A program made the position numbers and the translations under genes. Shown here one piece after another: positions 33,633 to 43,600 of a stretch of DNA of 64,000 nucleotides (position 1 is the first letter of the stretch; the number at the start of each line of letters is the position of its first letter). Below the pieces are notes generated by a model. That model saw nothing but the letters and a program-made list of their open reading frames with translations. It had not been told where the DNA came from and did not search any database. Source of the DNA: Bacteroidota bacterium (GTDB lineage Bacteria; Bacteroidota; Bacteroidia; 2-12-FULL-35-15); contig JAOQAD010000040.1 of assembly GCA_025963775.1 (NCBI GenBank), forward strand, positions 300,835 through 364,834, in the 5' to 3' direction.

Positions 33633-36017
33633 CTAAAATTCAATTCTGTAACCAGCATACGGGAACAATCCCAGCTGGTATTCCTTATGGACACTTTGTG
33701 TTTCCACGCTGTAGGATTCGCGCAGGATATTAGGCGTGTCGAATATATTCTCCACCACCACAAATAAGATCTGCGATGTTTTTTTGCGGTTCGTTTTAAA
33801 GGAAAGCTTTATATCAAAGCGCGAATAATCCTGGTACTTCTTCGTGAAGGCATCATCATCCCGGTACACCGCACGGTTGTATAATTTCGAGGCTTCAAGG
33901 TCGATCGGCGTGTACCTGTTCCCTCCGGCAAGCGTATATTTCAGATCGAGGGAAAGCGTCCTGTTCCTGCTTTTCCCCACTGCCAATTCATAGCCGCAAA
34001 GGGCATTCAGCACATAGCCTGCATTGTAGCTGGTGTTATGTGTCACACCATCCTTACCCTTGTATTTCGAATCGTAGATGGAAGAGGTCAGCAAAAAATA
34101 ATAATGCCTGCTGAAGAACTTTTCAATGGTGAACTCGATGCCGTAATTTTCTCCTGTGCCTGTATTTTCAAGTGTATCAACCAGCGGGATGCCTTCCAAA
34201 GCATTTCCCACGTTGATCATGCTGAAGGATGAATTCCAGTTCTGCTGCACCGGGATGTTATATAAATACTGGTAATAGCTTTCGAACTTAAAGCGGAAAT
34301 CCTTCGCAAAATTCAGGTCATAGGCAAGGATCGCATGCTGGCTCCTGCTCAGGCCGAGGTTGCGGTTGCTCCTGTAATAGCTGTCGGTGGAAGGAATGTA
34401 GGTATCATAAAAGTAATAGATCACCGGCTGCATCTGGCTGTGCATGCCATAGCCGATGCTGATGTTCTGCTTTTCGGAAAGCTTGTACTTAAGGCCAAAA
34501 CGTGGCTCCAGCGCCCATGTATTGTTGAGCAGGAAATTCTGATAGTGCAATCCGGTGTTGATGGTAAGCTTATCCGAAGGCCGCCATTGCCAGTGGACAA
34601 AGCCCTGCACAAGATCCGCAGAAGAATTTTTCACATCCAGGTCGTAAATGTATTTGCTGTACACATTCGAATATGTATATGCGCTTGCATTGAAAATGAT
34701 CGTCTGGTGCGTGACCCCGGCCTTAAACAGGTGCCTCGCATTTAATTTAGCAGTGAGCGTATAACTTTCTATGATGTTGCTTTCGGTGGATTTATTTTTT
34801 GCATCGCGAAATTTATCCCCGGTTACCGGGGTAAGCGTATCCACGTAAGCATCAAGGTCGGTGGCGGAAACAGAAAGCGAGAGCCTGCCGGAGATTTTCG
34901 GATTAAAAAAATACAAATGCGTTAATCCTGTTGCTCCCATGCTCGATTTAAAAACGAGGTCTTCTCCTTTCGAAATGTAGGACCAGTCGCTTGGCTTCAA
35001 TTCGCTGTCGAGCAGCTTCAGCTTGCCGATGCCGCCGATGCCCCAGAGCTGGAACACCCCGGCTTTTGCTGTCGGGATATTTACTTTATAGGAAAGATCC
35101 TGGTAGTCGGGGCTCGCAGAAACGCCAAAGCGGATGCCCAGCTTGTTGAACACTTCGAGTGTGGAATAGCGGTAATTCACAAGGTAGGAGCTTCCTTTCT
35201 TCTTCGAGACCGGGCCTTCGGCACCCAGTTCTATTCCATTGATCCCGAGCTGGCCCGTAAATTCATTCTGCTCATTGTTCCCGTTGCGCAGCTTAATGTC
35301 GAACACAGCAGCATTCTTGTTTCCGTATTCTGCAGGGAAAGCGCCGGTTAAAAAATCAGAGTTGCCCAGCACATTGTTGTTGAGCATGCTGATCGGGCCA
35401 CCGGTAGCGCCCTGTGCGGAAAAATGATTGGGATTCGGAATGTCCACTCCTTCAAGCCTCCACAATACACCAAGCGGTGAATTGCCCCTTACGATGATAT
35501 CATTACGCGCATCGTTGCCGCTGGAAACGCCTGCATAGTTCGCCACCATCTTGCTCGGATCGCCCCTGCTGCCTGCATAGCGCCCTGTTTCCTCCGCCTG
35601 GAAATTCCTTGCGCTGAGCGTTACAAGATCGTTGTTCGCTTTTGTCTTATCGCTCACAGCGGTTACTTCCACCGTTGCAGCGTTATACACTTTTTCCTGC
35701 AGCTCCACAACCAGCACCACTTCTTTTCCTGATGTGACAATAATATTGGCAAGCACCACTTCTTCATAACCGATAGAAGTCACCTTCAATGCCCTTCTTC
35801 CGACAGGGATTCTTTCGAGCCGGAACCGTCCTTCCACATCGGTCACCGAACCGATCAGCGTATCCGAATTCAGCAGCACCACGTTTGCTCCTACGATCTC
35901 GGATTTTGAATCGGCATCCAGCACCTTGCCGCGGATGGTTTGCGTGTACGTTTGTGAGAACGCCGCAGAAGCAAGCATCAGCAGGAAAATAAAACAATAT
36001 TTTTTTATGAGATCCAT
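33633..36017 (-). CDS. TonB-dependent receptor
   Basis: A 794-residue outer-membrane transporter. It has a signal peptide (1-21), a carboxypeptidase-regulatory-like domain (about 25-112; IRGKVLDADSKSEIVGANVVLLN, GSVTDVEGRFRLERIPVG), a plug (about 120-250; DIIVRGNSPLGVLWRLEGVDIPNPNHF, PISMLNNNVLGNSDFLTGAFPAEYGNKNAAVFDI) and a 22-strand-type barrel. The final strand is YQLGLFPYAGYRIEF, ending in Phe as in integrated barrel proteins. The substrate is unknown and no SusD partner is adjacent. Monocistronic, with a -7 element at 36034-36041. Confidence 0.92.
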   Translation of the reverse strand: MDLIKKYCFIFLLMLASAAFSQTYTQTIRGKVLDADSKSEIVGANVVLLNSDTLIGSVTDVEGRFRLERIPVGRRALKVTSIGYEEVVLANIIVTSGKEVVLVVELQEKVYNAATVEVTAVSDKTKANNDLVTLSARNFQAEETGRYAGSRGDPSKMVANYAGVSSGNDARNDIIVRGNSPLGVLWRLEGVDIPNPNHFSAQGATGGPISMLNNNVLGNSDFLTGAFPAEYGNKNAAVFDIKLRNGNNEQNEFTGQLGINGIELGAEGPVSKKKGSSYLVNYRYSTLEVFNKLGIRFGVSASPDYQDLSYKVNIPTAKAGVFQLWGIGGIGKLKLLDSELKPSDWSYISKGEDLVFKSSMGATGLTHLYFFNPKISGRLSLSVSATDLDAYVDTLTPVTGDKFRDAKNKSTESNIIESYTLTAKLNARHLFKAGVTHQTIIFNASAYTYSNVYSKYIYDLDVKNSSADLVQGFVHWQWRPSDKLTINTGLHYQNFLLNNTWALEPRFGLKYKLSEKQNISIGYGMHSQMQPVIYYFYDTYIPSTDSYYRSNRNLGLSRSQHAILAYDLNFAKDFRFKFESYYQYLYNIPVQQNWNSSFSMINVGNALEGIPLVDTLENTGTGENYGIEFTIEKFFSRHYYFLLTSSIYDSKYKGKDGVTHNTSYNAGYVLNALCGYELAVGKSRNRTLSLDLKYTLAGGNRYTPIDLEASKLYNRAVYRDDDAFTKKYQDYSRFDIKLSFKTNRKKTSQILFVVVENIFDTPNILRESYSVETQSVHKEYQLGLFPYAGYRIEF

Positions 36018-36033
36018 CCTGTAAAAAGCGCTA

Positions 36034-36041
36034 CAAAGGTA
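36034..36041 (-). promoter_or_regulatory. Promoter -7 element for TonB receptor
   Basis: The minus strand reads TACCTTTG (TAnnTTTG), 16 bp upstream of the start at 36017. A TTG lies 16 bp further upstream, slightly close for a -33 box. Confidence 0.5.
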
Positions 36042-36086
36042 TTAATTGACATCCTCACAAGGCATAAAAACTAAAATAAATATCAG

Positions 36087-36094
36087 TACTTTTG
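36087..36094 (+). promoter_or_regulatory. Promoter -7 element for EI24-mqnA operon
   Basis: TACTTTTG (TAnnTTTG) ends 4 bp before the ATG at 36099, which implies a very short or absent leader. It is divergent from the element at 36034-36041. Confidence 0.5.
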
Positions 36095-36098
36095 TGGC

Positions 36099-36884
36099 AT
36101 GTTCAAACAGTTCGCGGCAGCGGTAAAAGCATACGGGAAGGCCTTCAGCCTGGTCAGCAATAACAATCTCTGGGTTTATTTCCTGTATCCTGTGGCTATT
36201 TTCATACTGCTCCTGGCAGGAGGCACTGCATTGATCGACAGCCTGTCCGGCTTCCTTAAATCGCAGCTCATTGCCTGGATCAATCTTCCGAAGCCTGGTT
36301 CCACGGGAGCTTCCATTCTTGCAGGGGCGCTGAGCTTTGTGCTGGGTATCGGGCTGAAGATCATCTTTTTCTTTGTGTATTCCATCCTGCTGAAAAACCT
36401 GGTGCTGATCGTGCTCTCGCCTGTTCTTGCGCTTATCTCCGAAAGGGCCGATGAGATCATCACCGGCAACACCTATCCCTTCAGCTTCCCGCAGCTGATC
36501 AAAGATGCCCTTCGCGGATCGCTCATTGCCATCTGTAACACTTTCATCCAGCTCGGGCTTGTGCTCTGCTGCTTTGCACTTATGCTGATCCCGGTGATCG
36601 GCTGGTTCGCACCCGTTTTCCTGGTCATCATCAATTATTATTTTTACGGCTTCTCCATGATGGATTACACCAGCGAGCGCTACAAGCTGAATGCGGCTGC
36701 CAGCATGCGTTTTGCACGGAAGAACAAAGGGCTCGCGATCGGCAACGGCTTCATTTTCGCACTTCTCTTTGCCATTCCTTTTGCCGGCGTGATCATTGCA
36801 CCCATTCTCTCTGTGATCGCTGCTACCGTGGTTTCCATTGAAGCCCACCAAAACAACACACCTGTTAGTTATGCAAAAAATTAA
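36099..36884 (+). CDS. EI24 / CysZ-like membrane protein
   Basis: 261 residues of the EI24 (etoposide-induced 2.4/CysZ) family. The N-terminus FKQFAAAVKAYGKAFSLVSNNNLWVYFLYPV is typical. Hydrophobic segments lie at about 28-45, 72-95, 100-118, 150-180 and 215-245 (FIFALLFAIPFAGVIIAPILSVIAATV). The conserved YGFSMMDYTSERYKLNAAASMRFARKNKGLAIGNG lies in the C-terminal half. CysZ moves sulfate in E. coli, but no sulfur genes are nearby, so the substrate is open. The last codons overlap the mqnA start by 14 bp. Confidence 0.85.
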   Translation: MFKQFAAAVKAYGKAFSLVSNNNLWVYFLYPVAIFILLLAGGTALIDSLSGFLKSQLIAWINLPKPGSTGASILAGALSFVLGIGLKIIFFFVYSILLKNLVLIVLSPVLALISERADEIITGNTYPFSFPQLIKDALRGSLIAICNTFIQLGLVLCCFALMLIPVIGWFAPVFLVIINYYFYGFSMMDYTSERYKLNAAASMRFARKNKGLAIGNGFIFALLFAIPFAGVIIAPILSVIAATVVSIEAHQNNTPVSYAKN

Positions 36885-37614
36885 AATATCCGTAGTTTCC
36901 TATCTTAACTCAAAGCCTTTTATATACGGGCTGGAGCACTCTTCCATCATGGAGGAGATCGACCTCCAGCTCGATATTCCCTCTGTGTGCGCACAAAAAT
37001 TACTGGAAGGCCGGGTCGATATCGGGCTGATCCCTGTGGCCGTAATTCCGAAATTAAAGGAGGCGCACATCATCAGCGATTACTGCATCGGCGCAGTCGG
37101 AAAGGTTTCTTCCGTGATGCTTTACAGCGAAGTGCCCCTGCAGGAGATCAGGCAGGTGCTGCTCGATTACCAGTCGCGCACCTCCGTAACGCTGGTAAAA
37201 GTGCTGGCGGAGCGCGCATGGAAAATAAGCCCCGAATGGATCCCGGCAGAGGCCGATTATGAAACAAAGGTTTCCGGAACTACTGCCGCTGTGATCATTG
37301 GCGACCGCACATTCGGGCTAGAAGGAAAATACCGCTACGTGTACGACCTTTCCGAAGAATGGCAAAAATTAACCGGGCTGCCTTTCGTATTCGCCTGCTG
37401 GGTAGCGAACAAAGAGCTGCCGGAAGAATTTACAGAAAAGTTCAATACTGCACTCAGGGAAGGGCTTGAGCAGCGTCCGCAGCTGATCAGCTTGCTGCAG
37501 GCGGAGAACAGCTACAATACCGATGTGGCCGACTACCTCAACCGGAGCATCAGCTACACGCTGGACGACAGCAAAAAACAGGCTTTGGAACTATTTTTGT
37601 CTTATCTCGGTTAA
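36871..37614 (+). CDS. mqnA: Chorismate dehydratase
   Basis: First enzyme of the futalosine menaquinone pathway; dehydrates chorismate to 3-[(1-carboxyvinyl)oxy]benzoate. 247 residues from the ATG at 36871 (MQKIKISVVSYLNSKPFIYGLE). Family marks are VSYLNSKPF, GRVDIGLIPVAVIP, CIGAVGKVSSVMLYS and AAVIIGDRTF. The frame also opens at 36838, but MqnA starts at SVVSYLN-type sequence and the shorter start overlaps EI24 by only 14 bp, consistent with coupled translation. mqnB and mqnD are about 10 kb to the left; mqnC is not in the window. Confidence 0.94.
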   Translation: MQKIKISVVSYLNSKPFIYGLEHSSIMEEIDLQLDIPSVCAQKLLEGRVDIGLIPVAVIPKLKEAHIISDYCIGAVGKVSSVMLYSEVPLQEIRQVLLDYQSRTSVTLVKVLAERAWKISPEWIPAEADYETKVSGTTAAVIIGDRTFGLEGKYRYVYDLSEEWQKLTGLPFVFACWVANKELPEEFTEKFNTALREGLEQRPQLISLLQAENSYNTDVADYLNRSISYTLDDSKKQALELFLSYLG

Positions 37615-37630
37615 ACAGCTAAATTAAGTT

Positions 37631-37660
37631 TTTGTAGTTTGGTATAAATCAATATATTTG
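37631..37660 (+). promoter_or_regulatory. Promoter for PorE-like gene
   Basis: TTTG at 37631-37634, 18 bp, TATATTTG at 37653-37660. The leader then carries a hairpin TCCCGC-TTTGTG-GCGGGA (37707-37724) before the ATG at 37765. Confidence 0.6.
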
Positions 37661-37764
37661 TTCATAGAAGGATTTTGAGCCTGTTTAAAAAACTTTCTTT
37701 GAGCAGTCCCGCTTTGTGGCGGGATTCGTGATTAATAAAAGTGATTACCTGTTAAACGATTTTT

Positions 37765-39408
37765 ATGATGAAAAGATCCATACTTATTCCAGCCTTGCTG
37801 GTGTTTTTACTGAACACTATTTCCGCACAGGAGAAGCAGAACGTAATTGAAAAGGGTGAGGACATTGCCAAAATGACCCTGGCACAGCAGAGCTTTTATG
37901 GCGGCGATTACCAGAAGGCCATTGGCCTGTACAAGGATGTGCTTGTCGGAAAGCCGAACGATGCGAACGTGATCGGGCACATCGGTGAATGCTATTTTGC
38001 GATGGGACAAATGGCCGATGCACAGGAAAACCTCGAGAAAGCAAAGGGTATTGATGAAAAGGCTTTTCCTGAAACATCCCTGCTGCTTGGCAGGATCTAC
38101 CATGTGAATGGCAAACTGGATGAGGCACTGGCTGAATTCAACTTTTACAAAGCACTCGTTGGCGAAGGAAAAAAAGCAAGTGAAAGCGACATCAACATGT
38201 ATCTCGCCCAGGTGAACATGGCGAAGGAATCCATTTCACATCCTGTTGATGCAAAAGTGGAAGGCATGGGCGACAACATCAATTCGGAATATGACGACAA
38301 AGCGCCGATGGTTTCGGCAGACGGCAAAACACTGATCTTCACTTCCCGCAGGCCGGGAAAATCAAGCGCACTTGATAAGGAAGGCGATGGAAAATACTTT
38401 GAGGATATTTATGTTTCCCACTGGGACACGATCAAAAAAATGTGGGCCGATGCAGAGCTGATCCCGGGATCGATCAATACCGAAGGACATGATGCATGTA
38501 CCAGCATTTCTCCTGACGGAAAACAGATCTACATTTACAAAAATGATATTGAAGGCGAATCAAGAGGCGGTGACATTTATGTTTCGCGTTTAAGCTCTTC
38601 GGGGAAATGGGGCGCTGCCAAATCAATGGGCAAGCCGATCAATACCACTTATTTTGAAGGCGGCGGATGTGTTTCCCCTGACGGAAAAACATTCTACTTC
38701 ATCAGCGAGCGCCAGGGCGGATTAGGACATGCCGATATCTACATGATCAAAAAGAAAACACGCACTGAATGGGATAAGCCTGTAAACCTCGGCCCGGATG
38801 TGAACACTCCTGAAGACGAAGGAGGATTGTTCCTTGCGCCCGACGGAAAAACGCTGTTCTTCACTTCCAAAGGGCACAACTCCATGGGTGGATATGATAT
38901 CTTCAAAACAGTGAATGAAAATGGCAAATGGAGCAAGCCTGTTAACCTCGGTTACCCGATCAACACAGTAAACAACGACCTTTGCTTCTCTTTAGCCATT
39001 GATGCGAAAACAGGTTATTTCACCAGCGACAGGAAAGGCGGATTAGGCGAACGCGATGTTTATAAAGTAGACCTCACAAATTATCCTGTGCTTGAAAAAG
39101 ACATGGCAGTAAAAGTTGCCGATAACGGCCCTAAAATGGCGATCCTGAGAGGCGATGTATTCAACGCAACAGATGGCAAGGCGATGGAAGCCGAGATCGT
39201 GATCTACGATGAGAACGGGCAGAAAGTTGGAAGCACTTCTTCCAGCGCTGAAGGCGGGGAATATTTTATCACGCTTGAAGCGAACAAAAATTACCAGGTG
39301 AAGATCGATGCAAAAGGCTACAAGCCGGTGGATGAGAAGGTGGAGGTCAAAGCGGCGAAAGAAGGCGCTACCACTGTTGTAAAACATTACCTGCTGTACA
39401 AAAAATAA
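37765..39408 (+). CDS. TPR-PD40 repeat protein with carboxypeptidase-regulatory domain (PorE-like, no OmpA domain)
   Basis: 547 residues. The signal peptide (about 1-21) lacks a lipobox Cys. TPR-like helices span about 35-155 (QSFYGGDYQKAIGLYKDVLVGKPNDANVIGHIGECYFAMGQ). Several WD40-like PD40 repeats lie at about 165-450 (DKAPMVSADGKTLIFTSRRPG, CTSISPDGKQIYIYKND, GGGCVSPDGKTFYFISE, GGLFLAPDGKTLFFTSKG). A carboxypeptidase-regulatory-like domain ends the protein (about 460-545). This is the order found in T9SS component PorE, but the peptidoglycan-binding OmpA domain that normally follows is missing and the frame ends at a clear terminator. A periplasmic scaffold or T9SS accessory role is inferred. 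Confidence 0.82.
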   Translation: MMKRSILIPALLVFLLNTISAQEKQNVIEKGEDIAKMTLAQQSFYGGDYQKAIGLYKDVLVGKPNDANVIGHIGECYFAMGQMADAQENLEKAKGIDEKAFPETSLLLGRIYHVNGKLDEALAEFNFYKALVGEGKKASESDINMYLAQVNMAKESISHPVDAKVEGMGDNINSEYDDKAPMVSADGKTLIFTSRRPGKSSALDKEGDGKYFEDIYVSHWDTIKKMWADAELIPGSINTEGHDACTSISPDGKQIYIYKNDIEGESRGGDIYVSRLSSSGKWGAAKSMGKPINTTYFEGGGCVSPDGKTFYFISERQGGLGHADIYMIKKKTRTEWDKPVNLGPDVNTPEDEGGLFLAPDGKTLFFTSKGHNSMGGYDIFKTVNENGKWSKPVNLGYPINTVNNDLCFSLAIDAKTGYFTSDRKGGLGERDVYKVDLTNYPVLEKDMAVKVADNGPKMAILRGDVFNATDGKAMEAEIVIYDENGQKVGSTSSSAEGGEYFITLEANKNYQVKIDAKGYKPVDEKVEVKAAKEGATTVVKHYLLYKK

Positions 39409-39429
39409 TTTTCATACTAAAACCAAATA

Positions 39430-39457
39430 AAAAAGGCGCTGGATCCAGCGCCTTTTT
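39430..39457 (+). terminator. Terminator of PorE-like gene
   Basis: AAAAGGCGCTGG followed by ATCCAGCGCCTTTTTT forms a near-perfect palindrome with a tight loop and a T-run, 21 bp past the stop. Confidence 0.88.
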
Positions 39458-39495
39458 TATTGAATTTTTTCAATCGGTTTCCTGTTTAATAATTC

Positions 39496-39804
39496 GCTCC
39501 TCCGGAGTATTTGCAGGTTGTAGATCTTTTACAGGCCGCTCCTACGGAGCCTGGAGAAAAGCATAGTCACATTTTTTACAAACAGTTCGCTCCTATGGAG
39601 GGGGAAGTCAAGCCCCGGCGGGGCGGCCTGTTTACGGTAAGTAGCCATTATTAATACTCCGGAGGAGTATATTATTAATAACAAATCCTATCTCCTGCTA
39701 TACAGAGCTCCGGAGGAGCGGCCTGTTTTTACACAGCAGAAGTGCTTCAGAGAAGCACATTATTAATAACAAACGGGAGTAAACTATAAGAGCTCCGGAG
39801 GAGC
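39496..39804. repeat. Cluster of CTCCGGAG-type hairpin repeats
   Basis: The gene-free 39409-39833 stretch holds seven short hairpins after the terminator. GCTCCTCCGGAG is at 39496, GCTCCTACGGAGC at 39538, GCTCCTATGGAG at 39589 and ATACTCC-GGA-GGAGTAT at 39654. GCTCC-GGA-GGAGC is at 39707 and again at 39792, and GTGCTTC-AGA-GAAGCAC at 39742. Shared linkers are ATTATTAATAACAAA (39671-39685 and 39759-39773) and GCGGCCTGTTT (twice). Stem sequence changes while pairing is kept. Confidence 0.85.
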
Positions 39805-39833
39805 GAATTATTTCTACCAGGATTTTTAGCAAC

Positions 39834-40625
39834 TTACTTGATCTTCACATACACATGCCTGAACCTGCGGTTGGAGGTTTCCCTCTCTTCAACAATGAAC
39901 TTATCGGTGCTGCGGATCAATTGCACGAGCTTGGTAAAGCCATAATTCCTCGGATCGAAGTTCGGCTGCTTCTTCAGGAGAAAATTGCCGAGATCGCCTA
40001 AAAAGGCCCATCCGTCTTCTTCCGCAATGTCTTCCACACTATCCATGATCAGCTTCAGCAGGTCATCATCCATTTTCAGGATCGGCGATGTGGAGGGAAC
40101 AGGTGGTTGCTGCGGGGCAACAGACGTTTTCGCTGTTGCTGTTTTCACTGCCTGTTTCGCAGCAGGTTTTGCAGTTTTCGTTTTATCGGAAAGGATCTCG
40201 ATGTAGATGAACTTATCGCAGGCAGCAATAAAGGGTTTCAGCGTTTTACGCTCACCGATGCCGAACACCTTCATGCCGGCTTCCCTCAATCGCGTTGCGA
40301 GGCGTGTAAAATCGCTGTCGCTGGATACAATGCAAAAACCATCTACACGCCCGGTGTAGAGGATGTCCATCGCATCGATGATCAGTGCCGAATCGGATGC
40401 ATTTTTCCCGGAAGTGTAGCTGTATTGCTGGATCGGTGTGATCGCATTTTCGAGCAGCACATTCTTCCAGCCGGAAAGCACCGGTTTGGTCCAGTCGCCG
40501 TAGATCCTCTTAAATGTAGGAGTTCCGTATTTTGCAATTTCTTCCATCATTCCCTTTACGTTGGAATAAGGAACGTTATCTGCATCGATCAGTATTGCGA
40601 GCCGCAGGTCTTTTTGAATTTCCAT
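39834..40625 (-). CDS. NYN-domain putative ribonuclease with LOTUS/OST-HTH domain
   Basis: 263 residues. The NYN (PIN-like) nuclease domain spans about 8-150: LAILIDADNVPY with acidic D14 and D16, KRIYGDWTKPVLSGW, ASDSALIIDAMDIL and CIVSSDSDFTRLATRLREAG. These acidic residues are the metal-binding set of the fold. An Ala/Lys/Pro linker (about 152-185) joins it to a C-terminal OST-HTH/LOTUS domain (about 190-262; LLKLIMDSVEDIAEEDGWAFLGDLGNFLLKKQPNFDPRNYGFTKLVQLI), which binds RNA, including G-quadruplexes, in studied proteins. RNA cleavage is inferred. Confidence 0.86.
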   Translation of the reverse strand: MEIQKDLRLAILIDADNVPYSNVKGMMEEIAKYGTPTFKRIYGDWTKPVLSGWKNVLLENAITPIQQYSYTSGKNASDSALIIDAMDILYTGRVDGFCIVSSDSDFTRLATRLREAGMKVFGIGERKTLKPFIAACDKFIYIEILSDKTKTAKPAAKQAVKTATAKTSVAPQQPPVPSTSPILKMDDDLLKLIMDSVEDIAEEDGWAFLGDLGNFLLKKQPNFDPRNYGFTKLVQLIRSTDKFIVEERETSNRRFRHVYVKIK

Positions 40626-40676
40626 GGTCAGATGCCAGCAGTGTTAATTGTTTTTCTGCAAGCTAAAATGAAAGTA

Positions 40677-43600
40677 CTACAAATTATGATAAGGCAGGTA
40701 AATAAAAAATTCTGTGCCTTTTCCCGGCTCGCTCTGCACCTCTATAAAACCTTTGTGATTTTCCACGATCTTTTTGCACAGGGCCAGTCCAATGCCGGTA
40801 CCTGAATAAGCCTGGTTGCCGTGAAGCCGTTTAAAGATGGTGAATATCTGCCCGGCGTATTGCTGTTCAAAGCCGATGCCGTTGTCTTTAAAGACCAGCT
40901 CCACATACGTTGTTTCGGGATGGATATCGGGGTGCAGCGGCATTTTGCCGGGTTCAATGATCCTTGAAGTGATGCTGATACGGGGTTTCTTTTCGGAGAA
41001 CTTGATAGAGTTCCCAACAAGGTTGGAGAAAAGCTGGTTAAGCTGCAAAGGCACACCTTTGATCACCGGGAGCTTCGTGCCTTTGATCACCGCACCCTTT
41101 TCAGAGATCAGCAATTCGAAATCGGATTTTACATTACTGAGAATCGTGCTTAGATTGACCTCAACAAAATGTTCATCCTTCCTGGAGAGACGGCTGTAGT
41201 TCAGCACAGCTTTGATGAGCTCCGACATCCGCTCTGCAGAGGAGTCGATCTTCTTAAAATATTTTTGGGCTTCTTTTTCATTGCCCATGTGCCGCTGCAC
41301 CAGTTCCGAGAATGTCCTGATCTTCCGTAAAGGCTCCTGGAGATCGTGGCTGGCAACATAGCTGAACGATTCCAGCTCCCTGTTGCTCCGCTCGAGCGCA
41401 AGGTTTTTTTCCTCCAGTATCCTGTTGGTGCTTTCTAATTTTTCGGCAGCCTTCACAATGGCTGTATTATCGTGACTGATCAGCAGCACGCCGTACACCT
41501 TATTGTTGCGGTCGGTCAGGGGAATGTAAAAATTCTCGAAATGTTTATCCAGCACCGTTGAACGGTATTTCGGATTATGAATGGTTTTGCCGGTAAGCGC
41601 TTCCTGCAGGTCGTCATACATGCCGGAGGTCCTGATCAGCGGGAATACATCCACCATTCTCTTTCCGATCACCTCTTCACTTGTAACGCGATAAAGCTCG
41701 CAGGCCGTACGGTTCAGCGTTACATACTTCAAATCCTTGTCGAGCACGGCGATCACATCCACGGAAGACTCAAGGATCGTATCCACAAATTCTTTTTGCT
41801 GCCGCAGCTCGCTATTGCTTTTATTCAGCTCGGAAGTGCGCTCCAATACTTTTCTTTCCAGCTCTTCCCTTGCCATTTTACGCTCCTGGATATCGATGCA
41901 TGAGCCGATATAACCGATGAACGTGTCATTGCTGTCGTAACGCGGTGTTCCTTCATCAAGGACCCAGCGGTATTTTCCTTCGGCATTCAGGAGCCGGAAC
42001 TCTGTTGAGAATTTTTTCCGTGCATCGAAAGCGGAATTGTAAATATCCACCCGCCTCTCCAGGTCATTGGGATGAATGCCCTTTATCCAGCCGTCTCTAA
42101 GCTCCTGTTCCCTGCTTCTGCCTGTAAAGTCGAGCCATTGCTTATTGAAAAAATCATACATCTTATCGGTACCCGAGGTCCAGATCATGGCCGGAGCAGT
42201 ATCGGCAAGCGTTTTAAAGCGGCGCTCACTTTCTTCCAGCTCATGGATGATTGTTTTCTGCTCCGTTATATCAAGCACGGTTCCATACATTTTAAAAGGC
42301 GATCCATCCTCATCATACACGATCTTCCCGTTGAGCCGCACCCAGTGAATAGAATCATCGGGCCATACAACCCTTGCTTCGTAGAAGAGCACGCCGTTTT
42401 CCATTGCCTTTTCATGTGCGATCTCGCGCATGCGCTTGTCATCCGGGTGAATACGGTCGCTGAAGCTTTTTTGCAGAAGCCCTGCAGTATCGGTGTACCC
42501 GAAAATGTTTGCAAGGCGATCGGAATAAATGAAAGTGGAAATTTTTATGTTCCAGTCGAAAGCGCCCATCTGCGCCGCATCAATTGCAAGCCTCGCACGC
42601 TGCTCATTCTCACGGATAGCCTGCTCGAGCGTGCGGGATTCGGTGATGTCAACCACAGTGCCGATAAACCGTTCTGCCTCTCCCTGGGTGAAATAAACCT
42701 TTCCTGTAGCGCGGATCCAGCGAACGCTTTTATTATCAAAGCGAATGATGCGGTAAATGATATCATAGTTCCCTGCACCTCCGGGGCTCATCGATTTACC
42801 GATCTCGGAGAGCGCATATTCTTTGTCTTCGGAATAAATGTGTTCTTCAAATACCGCGAAGTTTATTTCTTTATCCGGTGGAAATGCATAAATGGCGCGA
42901 CATTCATCCGACCAGTTCAATTCGCCGCTGCGGGGATTGTAATCCCATGTGCCCAGCTTAGTGGATTCAATAGCCATGCGCAGTCTTTCTTCACTTTCCT
43001 CTACCCTTTTCCTGTTCTCCACAAGGCCGGTGATCTCATCGGCAAGCGCCATCACAGCGGACACCGTTCCGTCTTCCTCTTTCAGCGCCTCGTACACCAG
43101 CTTTACATACACTATTTCATCTTTCCCATTGCGGCGCAGTGTTACAGGTATTTCCTCTGCAACAAACCGCTCTCCTGTTTTGTATACATTGTCGAGCAAG
43201 GCTTCAAAACCCTGGCCGGCTGCATCCCGCAATCCTTCGAACAAAGGCTTGTTCATGACCTGTTCAGTGGTTTTGCCCCAGACCTCGAGCATGCGTGCAT
43301 TGGCTGTTTCCACAATGTACTGCGGCCCGCGAAGAATTGCGATAGCCACAGGTGCCTGGATAAAAAGATTGGCAAGCTGCTTATCGCGTAAGCTCTTCAG
43401 GCGCTTGTCGGATAATACATAATCGGTAGTTTCGGTGATGCCCATCAATATGCCTCCTGTTTCACCTTCTTCATTGAACACAGGACTGAATGAAAAAGAG
43501 AAATAACATTCTTCGTCCTTTCCGAACCTGTTGATGATAAAAGGCTGGTTTACGAGGCTGCCTGATTCACCTTTGTGGAAAGCCGTTTCAAGTACAGCAC

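Noticed and set aside
36042..36851. 269-residue minus-strand open frame
   Set aside because: Covers the EI24 gene on the other strand; composition is His/Asp/Gln-rich, typical of a shadow frame.
42072..43391. 439-residue plus-strand open frame
   Set aside because: It lies antisense within the multi-PAS kinase, shows no family resemblance and has frames that follow the kinase codons; a shadow frame.
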